DNA of 44,526 bases. Origin: an uncultured Verrucomicrobia subdivision 3 bacterium (GTDB lineage Bacteria; Verrucomicrobiota; Verrucomicrobiia; Limisphaerales; UBA11358). The stretch lies in NCBI GenBank assembly GCA_903870815.1, contig CAIQEI010000053.1, forward strand, positions 1 to 44,526, in the 5' to 3' direction. Below the pieces are notes generated by a model that saw only the letters and a list, made by a program, of their open reading frames with translations, ran no database searches and was not told where the DNA came from. Positions 1 to 6,532 of this stretch are shown here, in pieces (the first letter of the stretch is position 1; every line of letters begins with the position of its first letter). Made by a program: the position numbers and the translations under genes.

Positions 1-133
1 ACGACGCCCAGATGTCCGGGCCGGTGCCGTCGCCGCGGATGAACGGCAGGATGGGATTTTCCGGCACGGTGAGTTTGCCGTTCTTGATCGTGATTTTGCC
101 GCCGGCGGGCGGGGTGACATCTTTGTAGGCCAT
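1..133 (-). CDS. icd: isocitrate dehydrogenase, N-terminal fragment (runs off the left edge)
   Basis: Only the first 44 codons are present; the gene continues beyond base 1. The visible protein begins [14 protein letters not shown] and reaches [16 protein letters not shown], which is the N-terminus of NADP-type isocitrate dehydrogenase, including the G-D-G-x-G-x-D/E-I strand-loop that opens the nucleotide- and substrate-binding fold. The enzyme oxidatively decarboxylates isocitrate to 2-oxoglutarate in the TCA cycle, in the cytoplasm. The start is the ATG complementary to 131-133. It lies downstream of dxs on the same strand, but a 381-base gap separates them, so it probably has its own promoter. 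Isopropylmalate dehydrogenase shares the fold, but the conserved leader before the GDG motif fits Icd better. Catalytic residues are outside the window. Confidence 0.85.
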   Translation of the reverse strand, partial: MAYKDVTPPAGGKITIKNGKLTVPENPILPFIRGDGTGPDIWAS

Positions 134-514
134 AGTTTAAATTTTTTGTTAATTACTGACGCCAGATGAAAATGCCGATTGCATGGAAAATCAAGGAAAG
201 AAAATGCCGCCCATTAAGTGATTCACCATGGTTTATTGCCCGCCGGCAGCGATTTTGGACCGCGGCGGCAAGCACAGCACGACGGCGCTTTCGACCGGTG
301 GATGACTTGGATGGCTACGTAAAAGCGGTGTCACCGCTTTGCTCTGCCAGCGCAGTCCAAAACCTCACGGAGCGAGGCGTTCGCGTGGGGCTGGTGGTCG
401 CGGTTCCAACGGCAGAGGGCGGTGTCGCTGGTGTCGGCCAATAGAAACGGGCGCCCCTGAACAGAGTTGAAACCTTTGGGTTTAAAACCTACAAAGATTT
501 CACACCTATGGTGC
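134..514. other. gene-free stretch between dxs and icd, carrying repeat fragments
   Basis: No credible gene is seen here; the open frame around 166-444 has no recognisable protein. The stretch holds a perfect 19-base palindrome (322-340), a small AAACC-TTTG-GGTTT hairpin (470-483) and a dispersed repeat at 489-517 that contains the dxs stop codon. The AT-rich segment directly above the icd start (134-160) is the likely icd promoter region, but no clear -35/-10 pair could be assigned. Confidence 0.6.
322..340. repeat. perfect palindrome, arms AAAGCGGTG
   Basis: Two 9-base arms around one central T form a perfect inverted repeat. It sits inside a longer repeat-like stretch of about 300-370 that reads toward 'cagtccaaaacctc'. 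A related 'actccaaaacctt' phrase recurs near 6437, suggesting a shared repeat family. It could act as a hairpin below dxs, but no T-run follows, so it is not called as a terminator. Confidence 0.6.
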
Positions 515-517
515 TTA
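489..517. repeat. dispersed 29-base hairpin repeat supplying the dxs stop codon
   Basis: This matches 33186-33214 at 23 of 29 positions. Both begin CTACAAAGAT and contain a small hairpin: CACC-TAT-GGTG here, GCGCC-TAC-GGCGC in the other copy. A G:C pair in one is an A:T pair in the other, which preserves pairing. Its last three bases (515-517) are the complement of the dxs TAA stop. Confidence 0.65.
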
Positions 518-2500
518 CGCCCCGCCGACGAGCTTCGTGGCGGAAGTCGTGTCGCCGAAATGCGTTTTCACCTTGGCGACGGTGTTTGCGACGGACAGGC
601 CATACTTGTTGCGCAATTCGTCCTGCGTGGTGGCGTGCTCGATGAACTGGTCCGGCCAGCCGATGCGCACGACGGGCGTCTTCACGGCCTGCTCGCTGAA
701 GAGTTCCAGGACCGCCGAGCCGTAGCCGCCGATCAACACATGGTCTTCCAGCGTCACGACTAATTCCGCGGCGCGCCCGACCTGCTCGTGCACCGCCGCG
801 TCAATCGGCTTGGTGAAGCGCGGGTTGATGACGGCGACGTCGTAACCGTCCGCCGCGAGTAGCGCGGCGGCCTTTTTGGCGATGGCGTTCATCGGCCCAA
901 GTCCGAACAGCGCAACCTTGCGCCCGCCGTTGTTGGCGAAACTTTGTTGCACGAGGGCTTTGCCGACTTCGATGAGCGCGGGTTCGTCCTTGACCGGCAC
1001 ACCTTCCGCCGCGCCGCGCGGATAGCGGATGAACGTGGGATGATTGATGGTGGTGGCGGTGAACATCATATCCGCCAGCTCGTCCTCGTTGGCCGGCGCC
1101 ATGGCGACGACATTCGGGAAACAGCGCAGGTAGGAGATGTCAAAAATGCCGTGGTGCGTGGGGCCGTCGTTAGCGGACAAGCCGGCGCGGTCCATGCAGA
1201 AAATCACCGGCAAATCCTGCAAACAGACGTCGTGATGGATGCAGTCGTAAGCGCGCTGGAGGAAGCTGGAATAAATCGCCACGATGGGGCGCAGTCCCAT
1301 CGTCGCCATCCCGGCGGCGAAGATGACGCCGTGTTCCTCGGCAATGCCGACATCGTAGTAACGCTCCGGCATCGCTTTTTCGAGATGCTTCATGCCGGTG
1401 CCGCTGGGCATGGCGGCAGTGAGCCCGACGATGGCTTCGTTTTTCCTGGCCAGCTTCACGACGGTCTGGCCCATCACGTCCTGGTACATCGGCGGGGCAC
1501 CGGCCTTGGCGGGAGCGGTTTCGCCGGTCAGGGCGTTGTAGGGTCCGAGGCCGTGGAATTTCTCGGGCTGCTTGAGCGCGGCTTCAAAGCCCTTGCCCTT
1601 CTGGGTCAGGACATGGATGACAATCGGATGGTCGCACGCCTTGGCAAATTCCAGCGTGCTGATGAGCAGCGGGAGGTCGTGTCCATCAATCGGGCCAAGG
1701 TAGCGCAGCCCCATCTCCTCGAACAACACGGGCGAACCGTGGCCGCCACGCCCGTCGGACTCGACGAGGCTCGTGGACGGCTTCAGGCCGACACCGGTGA
1801 GCGCGCCCTTGAAACCGCCCTCGGCGCGGTGCGCGAGTTTCAGCGCGAGCTCGCCCTTGGGCAGGCGGCGGACGAAATTTTCGAAATCCTTGGAGAGCTG
1901 GTTGTAGCGCGGGTTGGTGATGAGCTTGTTGAGGTAACCGGAAATCGCGCCGACATTCTTGGCGATGCTCCACTCATTGTCGTTCAGGATGCCGATGAAT
2001 TTTTTCGTGGTGTGCGCGACGTTGTTCATCGCCTCAAAAGTGATGCCGTTGGTCAGCGCGGCGTCGCCGAAGATGCAGACGACGTTTTCATTCGTGCCGC
2101 GTTTGTCGCGCGCCGCGGCCATGCCGAGCGCGGCGGACAGGGCCGTGCCCGCGTGGCCCGCGCCAAAGCTGTCGTGCTCGCTTTCCGTACGGAGGGCGAA
2201 ACCGTTCAGGCCGTCGGTCTGGCGGATGGTGCGGAAGCGGCTCTTGCGGCCAGTCAGCAGCTTGTGGACATAAACCTGATGGCTCACGTCCCAGACAAAT
2301 TTGTCCTTGGGCGTGGTAAAGACCTTGTGCAGCGCGATGGAGAGTTCGACGACGCCGAGGTTCGGGCCGAGGTGACCGCCGCCTTTGGCGAGGCCCTCGA
2401 TCAGCTCGGTGCGGATTTCGCCGGCGAGATCCTGCAATTGCGGCACCGTGAGCTTTTTAACGTGCTCCGGGCTGTCCACCATGTCCAAGTATCGACTCAT
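515..2500 (-). CDS. dxs: 1-deoxy-D-xylulose-5-phosphate synthase
   Basis: A thiamine-diphosphate enzyme that condenses pyruvate with glyceraldehyde 3-phosphate to give DXP, the entry to the MEP isoprenoid pathway; cytoplasmic. The 661 residues follow the family order: TPP domain with GGGHLGPNLG (His43) and WDVSHQVY (His74), metal/TPP motif from Gly145-Asp146 to NDNEW near 173-177, central transketolase domain with VGIAEEHG (Glu388, equivalent to the catalytic Glu), DRAGLSANDG, and a C-terminal transketolase domain. It is about 40 residues longer than typical; roughly 20 of these are an insert at residues 236-256, before the conserved LFEEMG-LRYLGPIDGHD stretch. The usual GDG of the TPP motif is GDA and the usual WDVGHQ is WDVSHQ, so this is a divergent branch. 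It follows xseB by 121 bases on the same strand; the xseA-xseB-dxs order is common in bacteria. Confidence 0.93.
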   Translation of the reverse strand: MSRYLDMVDSPEHVKKLTVPQLQDLAGEIRTELIEGLAKGGGHLGPNLGVVELSIALHKVFTTPKDKFVWDVSHQVYVHKLLTGRKSRFRTIRQTDGLNGFALRTESEHDSFGAGHAGTALSAALGMAAARDKRGTNENVVCIFGDAALTNGITFEAMNNVAHTTKKFIGILNDNEWSIAKNVGAISGYLNKLITNPRYNQLSKDFENFVRRLPKGELALKLAHRAEGGFKGALTGVGLKPSTSLVESDGRGGHGSPVLFEEMGLRYLGPIDGHDLPLLISTLEFAKACDHPIVIHVLTQKGKGFEAALKQPEKFHGLGPYNALTGETAPAKAGAPPMYQDVMGQTVVKLARKNEAIVGLTAAMPSGTGMKHLEKAMPERYYDVGIAEEHGVIFAAGMATMGLRPIVAIYSSFLQRAYDCIHHDVCLQDLPVIFCMDRAGLSANDGPTHHGIFDISYLRCFPNVVAMAPANEDELADMMFTATTINHPTFIRYPRGAAEGVPVKDEPALIEVGKALVQQSFANNGGRKVALFGLGPMNAIAKKAAALLAADGYDVAVINPRFTKPIDAAVHEQVGRAAELVVTLEDHVLIGGYGSAVLELFSEQAVKTPVVRIGWPDQFIEHATTQDELRNKYGLSVANTVAKVKTHFGDTTSATKLVGGA

Positions 2501-2621
2501 ATAAATTTTAAATCCGAATGACTAAACCATAATGACTAAAAAACGCCAAGCGCGAATGACGAATGGCGAAGCGACTGCTCAAGTTGGGTGATTGCCTCCG
2601 TCATGCGTTAAACATCCGGAA

Positions 2622-2888
2622 TTAGTCATTGGAGATTTCATCCAGCGGCTTCAGTTTCAGTTCGCCCGCCGCGGTCTTTTCCAGTTGCTGGATTTTCACC
2701 TCCGCCTCCGCGAGTTTTTCCTGGCAGATTTTGACCAGCCGCGCGCCTTCCTCATAGCGGGCAAGCAACGTTTCCAAAGGCAGATCGTCCGCCTCCATGG
2801 CGTCAACGATGCCCTCAAGTTTCTTGAGGGCCTCTTCAAACGGCACGCCGCCTTTGGCCGCGTCACCGGCCTTGGCTGGTTTTGACAT
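2622..2888 (-). CDS. xseB: exodeoxyribonuclease VII small subunit
   Basis: The 88-residue protein starting MSKPAKAGD contains the family signature FEEALKKLEGIVDAME followed by LPLETLLARYEEGARLVK and a helical tail, the paired helices by which XseB subunits coat the long arm of XseA. Exonuclease VII degrades single-stranded DNA in the cytoplasm. A longer frame begins further upstream at 2945, but family length and alignment favour the ATG at 2888. The gene lies 143 bases below xseA and 121 above dxs, all on the minus strand, so co-transcription is likely. The xseA-xseB spacer contains a simple 'taatcctaatcgtcgtcgtaat' style repeat and no gene. Confidence 0.92.
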   Translation of the reverse strand: MSKPAKAGDAAKGGVPFEEALKKLEGIVDAMEADDLPLETLLARYEEGARLVKICQEKLAEAEVKIQQLEKTAAGELKLKPLDEISND

Positions 2889-3031
2889 GGGAAAAACATA
2901 GGGAAAAACCCTAGCGGCGTCCAGCGCGGAGAAAGGCCGGGGCATCCTAATCCTAATCGTCGTCGTAATCTTAATCGGCTTTCTGCAAGGATTACGAAAC
3001 GGCTAAAGCTTACGGCCGCGCTGAATCATCC

Positions 3032-4369
3032 TTACGGTTCCACGCGGCTGGAAAACTCACCGCTGGCCAGCCGGGTTTTTATCTGCTGACCGGCTTTGAT
3101 CCCGGCGGCCGTGCGCAGCACCCGGCCGGTCGCGGCATCCAGCGTGATGGAATAGCCGCGCGCCAGCACCTGTTCCGGGCCGAGCGATTGCAGGCGCCTG
3201 GCCAACTGATGCAGGGTCTCGCGCCGGGCCTTGAGCGCCAGCGAAGGCTTGGCGCGCTGCCAGCGGCCCGCGAGGTTCGCGAACATCAGGCCGCGCGACC
3301 GCGCCGCCGTCTTCAGCCCGCGCAAAAGACCGGCCTGCAAATCATCCAGCCGCTGGAACGAGTCGTCCAGCTTCCGGCGCGGATGCAACCGCGTCAGCCG
3401 CCCGCCGAGCTGCGCAAAACCCTCCGCCGCGGACACCCAGCCGCGCCGCGCGGCGCGCTGGAGCAACGCCGGTGCGTCGCCGACAAATTTACGGCTCTTG
3501 AACACGCCTTCCGTGATAATTTCCGCCGCCGCGCTCGGGGTGGCCGCGCGCACATCCGCCACAAAGTCCGCGATGGTAAAGTCAATCTCGTGTCCGACCG
3601 CCGACACGACCGGAACCGCCGATTCAAAAATCGCCCGCGCCACGGCTTCCTCATTGAACGCCCACAAATCCTCCAAAGACCCGCCGCCGCGGGTGACTAG
3701 AATTAAATCGAGTGCGGAAGGCGGAGTGCGGAGTGCGGAATTGAACTCGTTCAGTAGCCGGATGGCCGCGGCAATCTCCCCCGCCGCGCCGTCGCCTTGC
3801 ACGCGGCACGGGGCGAGGATGATTTCCAGCCCGGGATTGCGCCGTTGCACGACGTGCAGCACGTCGCGGATGGCCGCGCCAGTCGGCGAGGTCACGAGGC
3901 CGATGCGCTGCGGATACTCCGGCAGCGGACGTTTCCGTCCCGGGGCAAAAAGTCCTTCGGCCGCCAGCTTCGCCTTCAGCTTCTCAAACGCGACTTGCAG
4001 CGCGCCCACGCCCTGCAATTCCACCGCGCGGACGATGAGCTGATATTGTCCGCGCGCCTCATAAACTGTCACGTCGCCCTGGAGCAACACCTGCTGTCCG
4101 TCCGCGAGCAGGTGGCGCTGGGCGGCCGCCGTGCCGCGAAAAAGCACGCAAGTCAACTGCGCCGACGGATCCTTGAGCGTGAAGTAAACATGACCCGAAC
4201 TTTGGGCGCGCAGGTTGGTGATTTCCCCGCTGACCCAGACGGAGCCGACGGAATTTTCCAGCAACCGCTTGATATTCCCCGTGAGCTCCCCAACGGACAA
4301 GACCTTGCGGGTTGGCTCCGCCGGAAATAGCTCGCCGAAGTCCCACTGTGATTTGACCGGTTTGCTCAT
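3032..4369 (-). CDS. xseA: exodeoxyribonuclease VII large subunit
   Basis: The 445-residue catalytic subunit of exonuclease VII. It starts with an OB-fold DNA-binding domain (LSVGELTGNIKRLLE ... VWVSGEITN, residues about 22-115), followed by the catalytic domain with IGLVTSPTGAAIRDVLHV, LVTRGGGSLEDLWAFN and VSAVGHEIDFTIADFVAD, all diagnostic, and a long helical arm that binds XseB. I chose the ATG at 4369; a TTG two codons upstream is an alternative. At residues about 209-219 there is an extra SALRTPPSAL segment encoded by tandem 'gagtgcgga' units, which breaks an otherwise conserved stretch and looks repeat-derived. It leads the xseA-xseB-dxs block. Confidence 0.94.
   Translation of the reverse strand: MSKPVKSQWDFGELFPAEPTRKVLSVGELTGNIKRLLENSVGSVWVSGEITNLRAQSSGHVYFTLKDPSAQLTCVLFRGTAAAQRHLLADGQQVLLQGDVTVYEARGQYQLIVRAVELQGVGALQVAFEKLKAKLAAEGLFAPGRKRPLPEYPQRIGLVTSPTGAAIRDVLHVVQRRNPGLEIILAPCRVQGDGAAGEIAAAIRLLNEFNSALRTPPSALDLILVTRGGGSLEDLWAFNEEAVARAIFESAVPVVSAVGHEIDFTIADFVADVRAATPSAAAEIITEGVFKSRKFVGDAPALLQRAARRGWVSAAEGFAQLGGRLTRLHPRRKLDDSFQRLDDLQAGLLRGLKTAARSRGLMFANLAGRWQRAKPSLALKARRETLHQLARRLQSLGPEQVLARGYSITLDAATGRVLRTAAGIKAGQQIKTRLASGEFSSRVEP
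3712..3745 (-). repeat. repeat-like in-frame insert in xseA
   Basis: Tandem 'gagtgcgga' units lie inside the xseA reading frame and encode about ten residues immediately before the conserved DLILVTRGGG strand. In typical XseA proteins this loop is short. Low-complexity units of the same style occur in the kinase gene (attgcggattgcgg at 9778-9808). Confidence 0.55.
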
Positions 4370-4463
4370 GTGCAAACTAATTGTAGGGCAGAGGCCGCGC
4401 CGGTTTCCACTTTTTCCGGAATAATTTCTGAATGGCTACCGCCGTTTCAAAAGGTGCCCGGTC

Positions 4464-5207
4464 TCACCCGCTGAACGCCCCGAACAGCGCGCGCATCTCC
4501 TCGTCCACCTGGGATTGGTCGGAAAGCGTCTGCGCGATCTCGTCGCGCAACAGCACTCGGTAACGCTTCCGCAGCCGGTGCACCGCCACCCGCACGGCCG
4601 TTTCATCCATGCCCAAAGCCCGGGCCGCGTCCGCGTGCGACAACGCGCCTTTGCCCGCCGTGAGAAAAATTTTCAAATGACCGAACAGCTTCGCCTTACC
4701 GTCCGCCGCGCATTCCGACTGCAGCCGGCCGATCACCTTGGCCAACAGCGCCAGCGCCCACTCGCGGTCGAACGCCTTGTCGGGAGTCGGCTCATCCGTC
4801 GCGGCCACCTGGAATTTTGTGTCCGCCGATTCCCAGTCCAGTGAGAGGTTTTCCGCACCGCCGCCGCGCTTGAGCCGCTGCGACTTCTTCCATTCGTTGA
4901 TGAGGAAATGTTTCAGCGACGCCAGTAGAAAGGCGCGGAACCGGCCGCGCTCGGCGCTCAGGCCCGCGAGGTAATTCTTTTCCAGAAACCGAGCGAAGAA
5001 CGCCTGCACCGAATCCTCCGCATCTTCCCGGGTGTGGCCGCGCCGCCGGACATAGGCGTAAAGCGGAAACCAGTAGGTGCGGCACAGTTCCGCCAGCGCG
5101 GCATCCGATTGCGGCGTGTGGCGCCGGCCCGCCGCGAGCACGACCGTCCAATGCGTCGTGGCGAAAATATCGCCCGGCGCGGAGGAAGAAGGACAGTCCG
5201 AGGCCAT
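4464..5207 (-). CDS. ECF-like RNA polymerase sigma factor
   Basis: This 247-residue protein has the leader FATTHWTVVLAAG, characteristic of a planctomycete/verrucomicrobial ECF-like group. It is followed by sigma region 2 (LCRTYWFPLYAYVRRRG ... EDAEDSVQAFFARFLEKNYL), FRAFLLASLKHFLINEW, and a region-4-like helix-turn-helix (ALGMDETAVRVAVHRLRKRYRVLL). Such factors direct RNA polymerase to specific promoters and are often encoded near Ser/Thr kinase genes; here the kinase at 6533-11221 lies upstream on the same strand, 1.3 kb away. No anti-sigma gene is adjacent. The start is ATG at 5207; a dispersed repeat (5221-5252) ends 13 bases before it, the same spacing seen before the gene at 25097. The regulon cannot be deduced. 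Confidence 0.85.
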   Translation of the reverse strand: MASDCPSSSAPGDIFATTHWTVVLAAGRRHTPQSDAALAELCRTYWFPLYAYVRRRGHTREDAEDSVQAFFARFLEKNYLAGLSAERGRFRAFLLASLKHFLINEWKKSQRLKRGGGAENLSLDWESADTKFQVAATDEPTPDKAFDREWALALLAKVIGRLQSECAADGKAKLFGHLKIFLTAGKGALSHADAARALGMDETAVRVAVHRLRKRYRVLLRDEIAQTLSDQSQVDEEMRALFGAFSG

Positions 5208-5220
5208 TCCCGATGATTGC

Positions 5221-5252
5221 AGGAAACGAAGTGAGGAGTCTCTAACTTTTCT
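5221..5252 (-). repeat. dispersed motif (GTTAGAGACTC family), 13 bases before the sigma gene start
   Basis: Read on the minus strand it runs GTTAGAGACTCCTCACTT and on to CGTTTCCT. It matches the copy at 25056-25083 with a few substitutions, and its end lies 13-14 bases before the ATG of the gene it precedes, as in that copy. Other relatives lie at 5441-5467 and inside the kinase gene at 10121-10153, 9811-9842 and 9232-9270. Whether it is regulatory or just a mobile repeat is not decided. Confidence 0.6.
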
Positions 5253-5277
5253 TTTGATTTAGAGATTTTCAAAAATA

Positions 5278-5422
5278 CTGTAGCCGTTCGGTTTGGCCGA
5301 AGGAACAGAGCGGTCTTTTTGGGTTTAGGCTTCGTTTCGGCTCAGTTACAGGGTTGCTTCCAACTTGCTCCTTCGCCAAAGCCTCACCAAAACCCAAAAA
5401 TCCTCGCTCCGAACGGCTACAG
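5278..5422. repeat. 145-base inverted-repeat element (MITE- or REPIN-like)
   Basis: The outer arms CTGTAGCCGTTCGG (5278-5291) and CCGAACGGCTACAG (5409-5422) are a perfect 14-base inverted pair. Inner stretches also mirror each other ('ctttttgggtttaggcttcg' against 'aagcctcaccaaaacccaaa'). It ends in 'aggattttttcaaacgctct'; a similar 'tttcttcaaacgccctaga' occurs at about 18960-18978. No transposase is encoded, so it would be a non-autonomous element. Confidence 0.65.
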
Positions 5423-5440
5423 GATTTTTTCAAACGCTCT

Positions 5441-5467
5441 AAGACTCGTCACCTCGTCACCTACAAA
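5441..5467 (+). repeat. dispersed motif (GTTAGAGACTC family), plus-strand copy
   Basis: AAGACTCGTCACCTCGTCAC and a short tail match the core of the family (GAGACTCGTCACCTCGTCTC). Unlike the copies at 5221 and 25056, it does not sit in front of a gene, which weakens a purely regulatory reading of the family. Confidence 0.6.
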
Positions 5468-5525
5468 ACAATCCAACAGCGAAACGGGATAATTGTTACC
5501 GACTTTTTCTGGCCGCTTTGGCGGC

Positions 5526-5589
5526 GAAGGGTTGAAGGGTTGAAGGGTTGAAGGGTTGAAGGGTTGAAGGGTTAAAACGTTAAAGCGTT
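5526..5589. repeat. tandem array of the 8-base unit GAAGGGTT
   Basis: Six perfect units (5526-5573) are followed by two decayed ones (AAAACGTT, AAAGCGTT). The same unit forms the array at 16346-16394, so this unit is amplified at two separate loci. Arrays like this often vary in copy number by slippage. Confidence 0.85.
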
Positions 5590-5842
5590 GAAGCGGCCGC
5601 TAAAGCGGGCCAACTTTTGGGTGTCAGGTCATGATGTTACTTTTTGATACCATTTGATACTTTTTGTGCCTTTTTGATACCCCATTTTTAAAATGCCGAA
5701 AACTGACAAAAAGTAACATGGGGCCATGTATTAACCTCAGAGTCAAAGAGTTAGAACCCGGTTTTGGAAACTAGTTTCAAAATTCACCGCGAACATCGAA
5801 CGCTGAACATCGAATGATGTTAAAGGTTGGCGGGTGGGGTAG

Positions 5843-5882
5843 AACCGGACCAAACCAGACCAAACCGGACCAAACCGGACCA
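5843..5882. repeat. tandem array with 10-base period (CAAACCGGAC)
   Basis: Four consecutive 10-base units differ by at most one base (ACCGGAC, CAAACCAGAC, CAAACCGGAC, CAAACCGGAC). A 10-base period is close to one helical turn, so each unit would present the same DNA face. No function is known. Confidence 0.8.
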
Positions 5883-6025
5883 GAAATTGAAATTTTTCGA
5901 ACTTGTCTCATACAACTTAACTTTCCCCAAGTGAACTGGTGCCATGCACTAGGCGCTGGCCCTACCTCACCCGACCTACGGCCGCCCTCTCCCTCCCGCG
6001 ATCGCGGGCCGGAGAGGGAGCGCAG

Positions 6026-6062
6026 GGTACCTGCGGGTACCTCCGGGTACCTAAAGGTACCT
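6026..6062. repeat. four GGTACCT units at exact 10-base spacing
   Basis: The heptamer GGTACCT starts at 6026, 6036, 6046 and 6056, with variable triplets between. Its core GGTACC is palindromic. A GC-rich hairpin-prone stretch (about 5988-6020) precedes it. It could be a cooperative protein-binding array or a slippage product. Confidence 0.8.
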
Positions 6063-6532
6063 GTTTTTCAATTTTCAATCCGAACATCGAACGCTGAACG
6101 CCGAACATCGAACATCGAATTTGGAACATGAAACAGGCGCTGCGCCCAACGGCGTGCGCTCCGGATTGGCTGAACAGGGCGCACAGAAAAGAAGAACAAC
6201 CTGAAGGTTGAACTCCAACGGGGGCGGTCGTTGCGGACGACGAGGTGCGCGCAACGACCGACCCGAGGGCATGAGCCGGTCGCAAATAAAATCAGATATG
6301 CCAAAGATCGATCACGGCGGAAAGCACACGGCTAGGACCCGCCAGTATTTTGTATATTATATGCCGGAGACAATGTGTGGCAATATTATTTTTTGTTTCC
6401 GACGATTCGGAGGGAAAGCGGCGGAGGGCCGCCGCACTCCAAAACCTTCGGCTGTTCCGACGAATCCAATTCGTGCGCCAGTGTCGTGGAATGCGGAAGT
6501 CCTGCCCGTTTGGGAAATGGGTGTAGATAGGA

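Larger units (their letters stand above)
5208..6532. other. 1.3-kb gene-free repeat nest between kinase and sigma factor genes
   Basis: No convincing gene is present; the frames here are made of repeats. In order: a dispersed motif (5221-5252), a long imperfect inverted repeat (5278-5422), another copy of the motif (5441-5467), an 8-base tandem array (5526-5589), an inverted pair ATGTTACTTTTT/AAAAAGTAACAT (5634-5645 and 5708-5719), 'gaacatcgaacgctgaac' runs (5789-5816 and 6078-6125), two 10-base-period arrays (5843-5882 and 6026-6062), and a GGTCGTTGCG/CGCAACGACC hairpin (about 6228-6260). At about 6489-6506 'ggaatgcggaagtcctg' recurs with one change near 16487. Confidence 0.7.

Noticed and set aside
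166-444. 92-codon open frame in the icd upstream region
   Set aside because: Its peptide has no family features and overlaps a palindromic repeat region; base composition suits non-coding repeat DNA.
470-483. AAACC-TTTG-GGTTT hairpin as a dxs terminator
   Set aside because: The stem is short and AT-rich, and no T-run follows on the minus strand; too weak to call.
944-2521. 525-codon frame on the plus strand opposite dxs
   Set aside because: A mirror frame of a clearly real GC-rich gene; the peptide is Arg/Gly/Val-rich with no domain.
5526-6062. Tandem arrays considered as a CRISPR locus
   Set aside because: Units are 8-10 bases with no unique spacers of 25-40 bases, and no cas gene is in the window.
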